Shown here in pieces: positions 51,238 through 60,221 of a DNA stretch of 64,000 nt. Source of the stretch: Dyadobacter soli (GTDB lineage: Bacteria > Bacteroidota > Bacteroidia > Cytophagales > Spirosomataceae). Every line of letters starts with the position of its first letter. Position 1 is the first letter of the stretch. The position numbers were made by a program, and so were the translations under genes. Under the pieces are notes generated by a model. That model searched no databases and was not told the origin of the DNA. It worked only from the letters and a program-made list of their open reading frames with translations. Where the stretch lies: positions 62,001 to 126,000 of the forward strand of contig NZ_FNAN01000003.1 of assembly GCF_900101885.1 (NCBI RefSeq). Reading direction: 5' to 3'.

Positions 51238-52731
51238 TTACTTCCAATCCGGATTCTGTTCCAGCTTCGCATTGGAGATGATCTCGTCCAGCGGGATGGG
51301 GAAATACTTGTTTTTAGCGGTCACGTTGCGGGTTGGGTACACGTCGTTCACTGCTTTCGGGATCACGGTCAGGAACTTGCCCGTGCGGGTGAGGTCGTAC
51401 CAGCGGTCGCCTTCCGCGAAAAATTCCCAGGCCCGCTCCTGCAAGACCGCTTCGATGAAGGCGTCTTTGGCCAGTCCGGTTTTCAGCTCGGCAAGGCCGG
51501 CGCGCTTCCTGACCGGATTAATGAAGTCATAAGCCACGGCAGTAGCGCCATTCAAACGTGCTTCGGCCTCGGCGGCAATGAGGTACATGTCGGGCAGACG
51601 GAAGATCGGGATGTTCGGAATCAAGCCGATGGTGGAAACCGGGTCCTGGTATTTCCTGATCAGCACACCTTTCGTGGTAATAGGCGTAATGCTTTTCTGA
51701 GGCACCACCTTACCAGCCTTGTCAATGTAATTGGTATCCAGCAATGTGCGGCGCTTGTCTTTCGGGTCAAAGGAGTCGAAGAATGCCTGGTAGGCGAACA
51801 TCGAACCGTAGGAAGTGCGGGCATATTCGGGGCCTGCGCTTCCCGGAGGGCCGCAAAGGCCTGTCAGCTGGTGCCCCAGACCGGGTGAAACCGGGTCAAC
51901 CTCGAATGCCCACATATTTTCAACGCGGGAAGCATCTTCCTTGTCATATTTGTACACATCCTGTACTTCGGCTATCAGGGAGTATTTGCCCGAACTGATC
52001 ACAATTTTGGCCTGTTCCAGCGCTTTGGCCCAGTCTTCGTTGTACAATGCCGCTTTGGCATACAATGCATTTACCACTTCTTTCGCCACGCGGCCTTTCT
52101 CTACGGCGGGGTAGGAAAGAAGCCCGGCGTTCAAAGCCTGATCGAGGTCGGCATAGATCTGCTTGTAAACATCCGCTTTGGGGCTTTTGGCAGTCAATGC
52201 TTCCACTTCCGAATAGCTCGGCGTAATCTTGACCGGTATATCCCCGAAATTTTTACTCAAAAACCAGTGGTAGAATGCCCGCAGGAAATAGGCCTCGCCG
52301 ATGATCTGCTTTTTGCGTCCTTCATCCATGCTGGCATCTGGCACCCTGGCGATCACCCAGTTGGCTTTTTCAATGCCCGAATAGCAAGAGGCCCAGATTT
52401 GCTGCGGTGACTCATTTACCCGCGAATTACTTTTCTGTGTCGAGTAATTGACGTCGTAAGTGAACTGCGTGAGCGTGTTACGCCCCACAACGCCGCGGGG
52501 GTAAGTCTGGTCGTCGCTGAAATCGGCGACGAGCGTCAATGCGGGCCCACCGCCGAGGCTACCCAGCGCGCCGTATACCGACACCAATGCTTTCTCGGCA
52601 TCGGCTGCGGTTTTGTAAAAGTTGTCGGTGTAAATGGACGAGTACACCGTTTCGTCGAGCTTGCAGGAAGGTGCGATAAGCGCTGTCCCGGCCATGCCCA
52701 GATATGTGGTAATTTTTAGTAGCTTCTTCAT
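51238..52731 (-). CDS. SusD/RagB outer-membrane glycan-binding lipoprotein
   Basis: A 497-residue lipoprotein (signal ending APSC, Cys23) of the classical SusD/RagB type. N-terminal TPR region: FYKTAADAEKALVSVYGALG, GEAYFLRAFYHWFLSKNFGD. C-terminal domain: FRLPDMYLIAAEAEARLNGA, QERAWEFFAEGDRWYDLTRT and KNKYFPIPLDEIISNAKLEQ. It binds the substrate of the SusC partner immediately upstream (41 bases). Start of the glycan locus that continues with the FMN-binding protein. Confidence 0.93.
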   Translation of the reverse strand: MKKLLKITTYLGMAGTALIAPSCKLDETVYSSIYTDNFYKTAADAEKALVSVYGALGSLGGGPALTLVADFSDDQTYPRGVVGRNTLTQFTYDVNYSTQKSNSRVNESPQQIWASCYSGIEKANWVIARVPDASMDEGRKKQIIGEAYFLRAFYHWFLSKNFGDIPVKITPSYSEVEALTAKSPKADVYKQIYADLDQALNAGLLSYPAVEKGRVAKEVVNALYAKAALYNEDWAKALEQAKIVISSGKYSLIAEVQDVYKYDKEDASRVENMWAFEVDPVSPGLGHQLTGLCGPPGSAGPEYARTSYGSMFAYQAFFDSFDPKDKRRTLLDTNYIDKAGKVVPQKSITPITTKGVLIRKYQDPVSTIGLIPNIPIFRLPDMYLIAAEAEARLNGATAVAYDFINPVRKRAGLAELKTGLAKDAFIEAVLQERAWEFFAEGDRWYDLTRTGKFLTVIPKAVNDVYPTRNVTAKNKYFPIPLDEIISNAKLEQNPDWK

Positions 52732-52772
52732 GTCGTTTTTAGCCTATGTTCGGCAAGAGGATTCGGAAATAA

Positions 52773-55700
52773 TCAGAATGAAACCTGGATACCGCCCAGG
52801 AACGATTTGGCTTGCGGGTAAACGAAGTTGTCGACGCCGATCTGCGTGTTGGAGCCTGCGAAGGTGTTCACCTCCGGATCGAAACCGCTGTAATTTGTAA
52901 TCGTAAACAGGTTGTTCGCGCTCACATACACACGAATGCCCTGTACGCCTTTGAATGCCGGCAACTTGTAGCCAAGTGTGAGGTTCTTGCAGCGGAGGTA
53001 CGATCCATCCTCCATGACATAATCGGAAATCGGCAGACGTCCGGCCTGGAATGCGCTGGCATACTGGTTGTTAGGATTGGTAGGCGACCAGCGGTTTACA
53101 ACGCCTTCCAGCAAATTGCGCTGCCCGAGCGGGTTCTCGAACGAAAGCCGGCTTGCATTGTAAATGTCGTTACCCTGCGACCCTGAGAAGAATGCTGCCA
53201 GGTCGAAACCTTTGTAGGACAGGTTTGTCGAGAAACCGTAGATGAATTTAGGGTTGGGGTTTCCGGTAATAACCTGGTCATTACCGTCAATTTTCCCGTC
53301 ACCATTCATGTCCTTTACCTTTTGTCCGCCGAGGCGACCGTCATAGCCGGGAAGAATCGCTTCGCCTGTCTGGTTAATGCCGTCGAACACGTAGGTTTTG
53401 AAAATTCCCAATGGTTCTCCGACTTTCAGAAGGCTGTAAGTGTTGATGAAACGCTCGCTGGTGACGCCGCCGTCCAGGGTGGTTACCTTGTTGCGGTTGA
53501 TCGTCGTATTGGCTGAAACATCCCATTTCAATGCGCCGTCGAGAATGCGCGCGTTGACAGCCAGTTCGAGCCCTTTGTTCTGAAGGCCCGCGAAGTTGCC
53601 ATTGATCTTGTTATACCCCGAGCTCATCGGCAGCGTCTTTTCAAATAGCAGATCCTCTGTTTTTTTGTAATAAACATCCGCGATTACACTGATCCTGTTG
53701 TTCAGCAAGCTCAGGTCGACGCCGAAGTTCGTTTGAACGGACTGTTCCCAGCGGAGGTCTTTGTTGGCAATTCTGGACGGATCGATACCGGTAACGTAGA
53801 GATGGTTGATCATGTAATTGCTGCCGTTGGCGGCCACCGTGGGCAGGGATTGATAGGGGTCCAGCCCGCCCGCATTACCTGTAAGTCCGAAGCTTCCGCG
53901 AAGTTTGAAATCCGAAAGCCAGGTTACGTCCTTCATAAAAGGCTCTTCAATAAGGCGGTATGCTGCGGAAATGGCCGGGAAGACGCCGTATTTGAGGTTT
54001 GCACCGAATTTGCTCGATCCGTCTATGCGCGCGGTAAGGTCAATGAAGAGTTTATCCTTGAAACCGTAGTTGACGCGGCCCATATAGGAATCCAGTCGCT
54101 GGCTGCTCCGGAAGCTGCTCACCGTGCGGGTAAGCGCAAGCTGCATGGCCTCGTTCTGAGTGGCATCGTTGGGGAATCCCTGGGCGCTCATGATGTTGTC
54201 GTTGTACTGCTCGCCCTGGGTACCAAATACAGCCGTCGCTTTGAATGAGTGATTCTTGCCGAACATCGTGCTGTAAGTCAGGATACTTTCATGGAGCACG
54301 GCAAGGTTGTTAATATTGGCCTTGCTAGCAGATCCCGAAGCATCGGTCAGGTCGCTTTTATTGACGATGCTGCGTGGGGAATAGAAATTATAGAGCTCGG
54401 CTTTCTGGTCCAGGTTAAAAGAAGCACGATAGGTAAGACCTTTGAACAGCTGGATTTCACCGTAAAGGTTCGCCAGTATGCGGGTGATGCTTCGCTTATT
54501 GAGTACTTCAATGAAACTCAGCGGGTTCGTTACTTCCCGGTACCGGCCATTGCCCTGCTCACCGAAGGGGAAAATGGTGCCGTCGGGCCGGTAAGGTTGC
54601 AGGGTAGGAGGAGCCCCAACGGCGGCACCAAGCACCGTGGCTGTAACTACACCGGCATTACCGATGTCGGTACTGCCGGTCTGGATGCCATCCGATATCG
54701 AGCGGCTGCCCAGAATGCTGGTTCCGATTTTGATTTTCTTGTTGATCTGGTGATCAAGGTTCAGCCGGACTGAATAGCGCGTAAACGCCGATCCCCGCAT
54801 GGTACCGTCCTGATCGAAATAGTTCAGTGACAATGCGAGCTGCGTTTTCTCGCTTCCGCCATTGATCGATAGCTGGTGGTTTTGAATAGGAGCCTTGCGG
54901 AAAATCACTTTCTGCCAATCTACGCCTTCGCCCAGGGATGCGGGGTTAGCATAGTAATTGTCTTTAAATACTTCATTTTCAAGTTGTCCAAACTCCGCTG
55001 CATTCAGCACTTTCAGCATCTTGTTGACTTTCTGGCTACCATAATAACCGTCATAGGTCACCCGCGTCGCGCCGGTTTTACCACGTTTGGTTGTAATGAG
55101 AATCACCCCGTTCGCTGCCCTGGCACCGTAAATGGCTGATGCAGAGGCGTCTTTCAATACCTCCACAGACTCGATATCGTTCGGGTTAATGGTCGAAAGC
55201 GGGCTCACATCGTTGATGCCGCCGCCGTTGGAAATCTGGATGCCGTCTACCACGTAAAGTGGCTCGGACGAGCCGTTGATGGAGTTGGTACCGCGGATAC
55301 GCACGCTCACGTTACCGCCGGGCGAGCCGGTGTTCTGGTTGATCTGCACCCCCGCAATCCGCGATTGAAGCCCTTGGGCTACGTTGGCAACGGGCGTCTG
55401 CACGAGGTCGGCTGCTTTTACGGAAGCAATGGAACCGGTCGTTTCGATCTTGCGCTGGGTTCCGTAGCCTACTACTACCACTTCTTCCAGCGCTTTGGTA
55501 TCGGTTTTCAGCACCACGTCGATCGTCGAACGGTTCGCAATGGCTACTTCCTCCTTCAAATAGCCGAGGAAAGAAAACACCAATGTCGCATTTCCAGCCA
55601 CATCGATTGAATACACACCTTCCGCGTCGGTCAGTGTCCCTTGTTGAGAGCCTTTCACGGTCACGCTGGCGCCGGGGATCATTTCACCCTTGTCGTCGGT

Positions 55701-55799
55701 CACTTTGCCTTTCACGACGACATTCTGCGCGAGCAGCGACTGCATAACGCCCAGGCACAGGACGCCGAGCAGGAACAGGTCACGTATTTTTTTCTTCAT
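52773..55799 (-). CDS. SusC/RagA-type TonB-dependent outer-membrane transporter
   Basis: A 1008-residue TonB-dependent transporter. Signal peptide to about residue 24 (QSLLAQ), carboxypeptidase-regulatory-like domain (VKGKVTDDKGEMIPGASVTV), plug with VVVVGYGTQRKIETTGSIAS, IAGVQINQNTGSPGGNVSVR and VLKDASASAIYGARAANGVI, then a beta-barrel ending FLGGIQVSF. It is the first gene of the 38-56 kb glycan/flavin locus. The upstream gap 55800-56138 separates it from the divergent LacI-type regulator, the most likely controller. I found no good minus-strand promoter box there. Confidence 0.94.
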   Translation of the reverse strand: MKKKIRDLFLLGVLCLGVMQSLLAQNVVVKGKVTDDKGEMIPGASVTVKGSQQGTLTDAEGVYSIDVAGNATLVFSFLGYLKEEVAIANRSTIDVVLKTDTKALEEVVVVGYGTQRKIETTGSIASVKAADLVQTPVANVAQGLQSRIAGVQINQNTGSPGGNVSVRIRGTNSINGSSEPLYVVDGIQISNGGGINDVSPLSTINPNDIESVEVLKDASASAIYGARAANGVILITTKRGKTGATRVTYDGYYGSQKVNKMLKVLNAAEFGQLENEVFKDNYYANPASLGEGVDWQKVIFRKAPIQNHQLSINGGSEKTQLALSLNYFDQDGTMRGSAFTRYSVRLNLDHQINKKIKIGTSILGSRSISDGIQTGSTDIGNAGVVTATVLGAAVGAPPTLQPYRPDGTIFPFGEQGNGRYREVTNPLSFIEVLNKRSITRILANLYGEIQLFKGLTYRASFNLDQKAELYNFYSPRSIVNKSDLTDASGSASKANINNLAVLHESILTYSTMFGKNHSFKATAVFGTQGEQYNDNIMSAQGFPNDATQNEAMQLALTRTVSSFRSSQRLDSYMGRVNYGFKDKLFIDLTARIDGSSKFGANLKYGVFPAISAAYRLIEEPFMKDVTWLSDFKLRGSFGLTGNAGGLDPYQSLPTVAANGSNYMINHLYVTGIDPSRIANKDLRWEQSVQTNFGVDLSLLNNRISVIADVYYKKTEDLLFEKTLPMSSGYNKINGNFAGLQNKGLELAVNARILDGALKWDVSANTTINRNKVTTLDGGVTSERFINTYSLLKVGEPLGIFKTYVFDGINQTGEAILPGYDGRLGGQKVKDMNGDGKIDGNDQVITGNPNPKFIYGFSTNLSYKGFDLAAFFSGSQGNDIYNASRLSFENPLGQRNLLEGVVNRWSPTNPNNQYASAFQAGRLPISDYVMEDGSYLRCKNLTLGYKLPAFKGVQGIRVYVSANNLFTITNYSGFDPEVNTFAGSNTQIGVDNFVYPQAKSFLGGIQVSF

Positions 55800-56062
55800 A
55801 TTAGGTAAAATTAGGGTTTGATTAAAATCTTAAACTTGAAATAGTTCAATTATTTGGCTTCGGTTCGATGCAGTTTGCAAATGATTAATGCAGTCGATCA
55901 GTAAGCTGAAATGCCGCTTTTACCTAAATATAGCTGCGTAGAGACCGCGTCAGGACACGGTTTTAAGGCAGAAATTTCCGGGAATTGAACAAAAAGTATC
56001 GGCAACGTTTGCGGAAACGATACCGATATATGGTTTTGCTGATGATTAATAGGAGATTTTTA

Positions 56063-56070
56063 TATTTTTG
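56063..56070 (+). promoter_or_regulatory. Candidate -7 box of the LacI-type regulator gene
   Basis: TATTTTTG fits TAnnTTTG, about 70 bases before the ATG. A TTTG lies 24 bases upstream, slightly too far. The gap 55800-56138 contains no gene; it must hold the regulatory sites of the divergent SusC operon. Confidence 0.4.
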
Positions 56071-56138
56071 TGAAGTGTGTTGCGATGCGGTAGGTATGTG
56101 GTGTTTTGATATGCATTTATTCAAAAAGTACAAGGACT

Positions 56139-57299
56139 ATGATTCAGTGTGTGAAATGCGCGCAGGTGGATGGTATTATGAAGGCGGGCTATGTTCGGGG
56201 CAAGCAGCGGTACCTGTGCAAATGGTGCAACTACTATTTCACACATGCTGAAAAGGATGATTCGATCGAGTCGCTCGTGAAGCGCAAACGACACCAGACA
56301 ACCATTATCGACATTGCGAAATCACTCGGCGTTTCCAATTCGACCGTCTCGCGTGCACTGCACGGGCATGCCGACATCAGCCCGGAAACGCGGCAGGCTG
56401 TGCTGGACAAAGCGGCCCAGCTCGACTACCAGCCTAACCAGCTCGCTTACAACCTTGTAAAAAGCAGGACGAATACGATTGGAATGATCGTTCCGGAATT
56501 CCAGAACCAGTTTTTCCCGAATGTGATCATCGGGGCCCACGAGGTGCTGACAGAGGCAGGCTACAATCTCACGATCATGCAGAGTAACGAATCGTACCAG
56601 GTCGAAATCTCGAATACGAAAGCCATGCTGGCCAACCGTATCGACGGCCTGCTGATTTCTCTCACGCAGGAAACCAACAATTTTGATCACCTCAGCCTGT
56701 TTGCCAAACGAGGCATTCCGCTCATCCAGTTCAACCGCGTTTGCGACCAGATCGACGTACCGAAAGTGGTCGTCAACGATTTCGAGGCCTCATTTAAAGC
56801 CGTTGAACACCTGATTCTGAACGGCTACGAGCGCATTGCCCACCTTGGCGGGCCGCTCACATTGCAGGTAAGCCAGGAGCGGTTGCGGGGGTATCGGGCG
56901 GCGATGGAGAAATATGGCAAGCCTATTCAGGATCACATGGTGATCCAGGGTATGCTTACCCAACAAAAAGCCCGCATTTACGGCCAATACCTCCTCGACC
57001 TGGCCGAGCGTCCCGATGCGATCTTTGCCGTCAACGATTCATCGGCCATCGAAATCATGCTCATGGCTATGGAAAAAGGCATCGCCATCCCCGACGAACT
57101 CGGCGTAGTCGGTTTCAGCGACAATGCGGAATCGGCTTACATCGGACCCGGCCTCACCACCGTCCGCCAGCCCACCAACCAGATCGGCCGCACCACTGCC
57201 GAATGGGTGTTGCAACTCGTGGACGCGGATGAGATTATGGTTAATGAGAAGCGGGTGTTGAGCACGGAGCTTGTCGTGAGAGGGTCGTCGCGGCGCTAA
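56139..57299 (+). CDS. LacI-family regulator with an extra N-terminal transposase-like zinc ribbon
   Basis: A 386-residue regulator from ATG 56139. Residues 1-35 form a four-cysteine zinc ribbon (C4, C7, C27, C30; CVKCAQVD ... RGKQRYLCKWCNYYFT) of the kind found at the N-terminus of IS1-type InsA proteins. Residues 54-100 are a LacI helix-turn-helix (TIIDIAKSLGVSNSTVSRAL). The rest is a periplasmic-binding-protein-like sensor domain (TNTIGMIVPEFQNQFFPNVI, VGFSDNAESAYIGPGLTTV). It is divergent from the SusC operon and probably senses a sugar from that locus. The zinc ribbon is not part of normal LacI proteins. Confidence 0.88.
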   Translation: MIQCVKCAQVDGIMKAGYVRGKQRYLCKWCNYYFTHAEKDDSIESLVKRKRHQTTIIDIAKSLGVSNSTVSRALHGHADISPETRQAVLDKAAQLDYQPNQLAYNLVKSRTNTIGMIVPEFQNQFFPNVIIGAHEVLTEAGYNLTIMQSNESYQVEISNTKAMLANRIDGLLISLTQETNNFDHLSLFAKRGIPLIQFNRVCDQIDVPKVVVNDFEASFKAVEHLILNGYERIAHLGGPLTLQVSQERLRGYRAAMEKYGKPIQDHMVIQGMLTQQKARIYGQYLLDLAERPDAIFAVNDSSAIEIMLMAMEKGIAIPDELGVVGFSDNAESAYIGPGLTTVRQPTNQIGRTTAEWVLQLVDADEIMVNEKRVLSTELVVRGSSRR

Positions 57300-57370
57300 G
57301 AATTGTATGGCGCAATTTTTAGCCTTATATTTAACTACAATTAATTCATACCACACTTAAAATCAGAAAA

Positions 57371-57574
57371 ATGAAACTTGCTCTCCCATTGAAAAAGCGG
57401 CAGTCCATTCTCAATATTTTCAGATTCCTGAACCGGCACACCAAGGTGCAACAGGAAATGGACACTACTGCCTACCTTATGAGAAGCCCGGCGAACAAAG
57501 CTCGTTTGCTGCAAGCGATGAAAGACATTGAATCCGGCAACCACATTTTTCCCCGCGAGCTTAACGACCTGTGA
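57371..57574 (+). CDS. Putative YefM-like antitoxin lacking the Phd DNA-binding part
   Basis: A 67-residue protein whose C-terminal half (TAYLMRSPANKARLLQAMKD) matches the toxin-binding end of YefM/Phd antitoxins. The N-terminal Phd fold that normally binds DNA is absent; instead there is a basic helix (LPLKKRQSILNIFRFLNRHT). No alternative frame restores it. It directly precedes a YoeB gene (TGATG overlap), so it is most likely the antitoxin. Regulation of the pair would have to differ from classical yefM-yoeB. Confidence 0.6.
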   Translation: MKLALPLKKRQSILNIFRFLNRHTKVQQEMDTTAYLMRSPANKARLLQAMKDIESGNHIFPRELNDL

Positions 57575-57825
57575 TGCTCTCCTGGCATCCTAATGCGTGG
57601 GAGGATTACGTCGAATGGCAACGGGTCGACCGGAACATTGCAAAACGTATCAACGAATTGATCAAGGAATGTTTGCGGACCCCGTTCGAAGGAAAGGGAA
57701 AGCCGGAATTGCTACGCTCTAATTATTCCGGTTACTGGTCCCGGCGGATCACCGAGGAACATCGGCTGGTCTATAAGGTTGCAGATGGTTGCATTATCAT
57801 TGCTCAATGTAAATATCATTACTGA
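57574..57825 (+). CDS. yoeB: YoeB-family ribosome-dependent mRNA interferase toxin
   Basis: An 83-residue RelE-fold toxin (ATG 57574; a GTG one codon earlier is possible). Features of YoeB: WHPNAWEDYVEWQRVDR, PFEGKGKPELLRSNYSGYWS with the catalytic glutamate region, RRITEEHRLVYKV and the C-terminal QCKYHY, whose His and Tyr are catalytic. It cleaves mRNA on the ribosome when free of its antitoxin. Full length and apparently active. Confidence 0.9.
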   Translation: MLSWHPNAWEDYVEWQRVDRNIAKRINELIKECLRTPFEGKGKPELLRSNYSGYWSRRITEEHRLVYKVADGCIIIAQCKYHY

Positions 57826-57831
57826 AAGTTA

Positions 57832-57903
57832 AAGCCACGAAGGGAACGCGAAATTTCATGAAGACATTCGCGGTCTGTCGCGGCGGAGGCTTCGTGGCTA
57901 AAA
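57832..57903. repeat. Hairpin element, CCACGAAG family
   Basis: agccacgaag and cttcgtggct are perfect inverse ends of a ~70-base element whose interior is degenerate cgaag/cgcgg repeats. It has the same architecture as the other hairpin elements and sits just after the toxin gene. Confidence 0.7.
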
Positions 57904-57909
57904 AAACAA

Positions 57910-57938
57910 AAAGTGCGGCCCCAGAGAAGCTGCACTTT
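57910..57938. terminator. Terminator between yoeB and the convergent TIM-barrel gene
   Basis: aaagtgcggc pairs with gctgcacttt (one G-T pair) around a 9-base loop, with A-rich and T-rich flanks, usable in both directions. Confidence 0.75.
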
Positions 57939-57977
57939 ATTAACTACAGAATATAATTATGAAAATCTTTGAAGTGC

Positions 57978-58928
57978 TTAGCTGAGCGCTTCTCTTAGTA
58001 TTTTCAGGCTTTTGGGTACCGCCGTGGCAGGATCTTCTTTCCCTTCCATTTCCAGCGATACGTAACCTTTGAAATTCGCTTTTCTCAAAATACCCGCGAT
58101 CCGGTTGTAGTCCAGATCGAGGTCGTAGTAATGTCCTCCGCCGTAATAGGTCTTGGCCTGAACGATCGTCGCGTAGGGCGCCAGGCGCTCGAATTGCGGG
58201 TACGGATCGCCTACGAAATTGCCTGTATCCACATTCATACCCATCGCGGGAGACGAGGCCAGCGGCTTGTAAATTTCAAGCAGGTGATCGATGTTAGACG
58301 ACAGCCCCCAGTGGTTTTCGATCGCGAGCACAATCCCCGCTTTTTCGGCGGCCACCAGGCATTCCTGCATTGATTCGATACACCATTTAATGGCATCCTG
58401 ATCGGTGTAACCCTGGATCGGCGGCTCTTTGCCGTCCTTGTAATAATTGGCGTCCCGCTTTACCGTCCGCCAGCTTCCAGTGTTCATCCGGATCGCCGGA
58501 ATGCCCAATTGGGTCGCAAGGTTAATACATTTTAGGGTATGTTCAATGTCCTTTTTTCGATCTTCCGGCTTGGGCTGCACAAAGCTCTGATGGATAGAAA
58601 GTAACGGAAGCGCCAATCCGTTGTCGAATGCGAGCCTTTTCAGCTTATTCACATAGGGAGTGCTTTCGTTGTCCATCTGCCGGTGCAGGATCTCCACACC
58701 ATCGAAGCCGAGCCTGGCCGCGTCCTCGATCACTTTGTCGATCGGATACTTCTTTTCCTGGAAATGCCAGTAGGAGTACGTGGATACAGCGATGGGTATC
58801 CTTCGCGCGGCGGGTGCGGGGGCTGGTTCTGCCTGTGCTACATGGCCTGTCATGGCCGCTGCGCCGCCTAATGCGATGGTTTTAAGCCAGTCGCGCCGGG
58901 AGGTGGAGTGCTCTTCGTGGTGTTTCAT
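57978..58928 (-). CDS. Exported sugar phosphate isomerase/epimerase (hydroxypyruvate-isomerase-like TIM barrel)
   Basis: A 316-residue TIM-barrel protein. A Tat signal opens the protein ([20 protein letters not shown], cleaved after HVAQA), so it is exported folded. AP2Ec-type segments include [48 protein letters not shown] and [13 protein letters not shown], with the Glu/Asp/His residues expected for metal binding. Substrate unknown. The gene is divergent from the GH76 gene and may belong with the fucosidase/mannanase group; a related gene lies at 3460-4383. Confidence 0.75.
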   Translation of the reverse strand: MKHHEEHSTSRRDWLKTIALGGAAAMTGHVAQAEPAPAPAARRIPIAVSTYSYWHFQEKKYPIDKVIEDAARLGFDGVEILHRQMDNESTPYVNKLKRLAFDNGLALPLLSIHQSFVQPKPEDRKKDIEHTLKCINLATQLGIPAIRMNTGSWRTVKRDANYYKDGKEPPIQGYTDQDAIKWCIESMQECLVAAEKAGIVLAIENHWGLSSNIDHLLEIYKPLASSPAMGMNVDTGNFVGDPYPQFERLAPYATIVQAKTYYGGGHYYDLDLDYNRIAGILRKANFKGYVSLEMEGKEDPATAVPKSLKILREALS

Positions 58929-59066
58929 GTATAAAATTTTGGATAATAATATTAAAAATTTGTGACTTTTATAGATTTTGTAATAAAACGTTTACGCGTA
59001 CTACACATCTTTTAAGTAGAGAACCTCGCAGCGCGCCCTTCTAGACAAAAGATCGAAACTGTTTTC

Positions 59067-60143
59067 ATGAAAAATATCTACACAACGGCGCTGATTTTGC
59101 TGGGCATTGCCCGATTCGACCAGGCCATTTCGCAGCCGGCTCCCGATTACAAATCGCGGCGAGGTCAGATTCTCCACAATATCGAGGGCGTTTTCTACGA
59201 GTCGTCGACGGGCCTATTTTTCGAAACCAATGGTAAAAATGAAAAGCCGCATTCCTACCTGTGGCCGCTTTGTGCATTGTTGCAAGCTGCCACCGAGTCG
59301 GAGGCCGTAAGTCCAGGCAAGCAATATATGAAGCCGGTACTGGGCGCCATCAGGCAATACTACAACACCAGCGCGCCGGCTCCGGGTTATCAGGCGTATG
59401 TAACGAGTGAGCAAAAGGATTCGCGGTTTTACGACGACAATCAATGGATCGCGATCGCGTGCCTGGACGCGTACAACCGCACGGGCGAAAAGGATTACCT
59501 GGTCATCGCGGAGGAGATCTACCGCTTCATGATGACCGGTTACGACGATAAAGCCGGCGGCGGCCTGTATTGGAAAGAAGATGAAAAGAATACAAAAAAT
59601 ACCTGCTCGAATGGCCCCGGCATACTCGTAGCGCTGGAATTATACCAGATCAAAAAGGAACCCGAATACCTGAAAACGGCGATTGGATTGTACGATTGGA
59701 CTAAAAAGAACCTGCGTGCCAGCGACGGTACCTACTACGATGCGATCAAAATCCCGTCCCTGAAAATTGATTCGGCCAAATACTCGTATAATACAGGTAC
59801 TATGCTGCAATCGGCGGTGCTGCTGCATACTATCACGGGCAAAAAGGAGTACTTGGATGAAGCCAGGGCATTGGCCGAGGGTTCCAAAAAGCATTTTTAC
59901 AAAAACAACAAGCTCCCGGACAACTATTGGTTCAACGTCGTACTCCTGCGGGGCTTTGAAGAGCTCCACAAAATCGACCCGCAAGCCGGCGATTTCGGTA
60001 TTTTCATTGCCGACGCCGAGCGAATCTGGAAGGACGAGCGCGACGCAAAAGGCCTTCTGGGCCGTAAACCCATAAAAACGCTGATCGACCAGGGCGCGAT
60101 GCTGGAAATGTATGCGCGGTTGGAACGGCTGGCGCAGGAATAG
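59067..60143 (+). CDS. Glycoside hydrolase family 76 (alpha-1,6-mannanase type)
   Basis: A 358-residue secreted enzyme (signal peptide to about residue 22, AISQ). The alpha/alpha-barrel of GH76 is recognisable by RFYDDNQWIAIACLDAYNRT, in which D123 and D124 are the catalytic pair, and by GGGLYWKEDEKNTKNTCSNG, YSYNTGTMLQSAVLLH and LPDNYWFNVVLLRGFEEL. GH76 enzymes cleave alpha-1,6-mannan or related mannosides. It is the only plus-strand gene of the final glycosidase group. Confidence 0.85.
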   Translation: MKNIYTTALILLGIARFDQAISQPAPDYKSRRGQILHNIEGVFYESSTGLFFETNGKNEKPHSYLWPLCALLQAATESEAVSPGKQYMKPVLGAIRQYYNTSAPAPGYQAYVTSEQKDSRFYDDNQWIAIACLDAYNRTGEKDYLVIAEEIYRFMMTGYDDKAGGGLYWKEDEKNTKNTCSNGPGILVALELYQIKKEPEYLKTAIGLYDWTKKNLRASDGTYYDAIKIPSLKIDSAKYSYNTGTMLQSAVLLHTITGKKEYLDEARALAEGSKKHFYKNNKLPDNYWFNVVLLRGFEELHKIDPQAGDFGIFIADAERIWKDERDAKGLLGRKPIKTLIDQGAMLEMYARLERLAQE

Positions 60144-60157
60144 CAAGGAATGCACAC

Positions 60158-60195
60158 GCAAAAGCGCCGGCTGAATGTTCAACCGGCGCTTTTGC
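60158..60195. terminator. Bidirectional terminator between GH76 and GH29 genes
   Basis: gcaaaagcgccgg and ccggcgcttttgc form a perfect 13-bp stem with a 12-base loop between convergent genes, with T-rich flank on the plus side. Confidence 0.9.
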
Positions 60196-60221
60196 TTTAT
60201 TCTTAATATTCGAAGCTATTA

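Noticed and set aside
56139-56250. Zinc ribbon as a remnant of an IS1 transposase gene
   Set aside because: The ribbon is in frame with the LacI domain, has its own ATG and no inverted repeats or further transposase sequence was found, so a real fusion is more likely.
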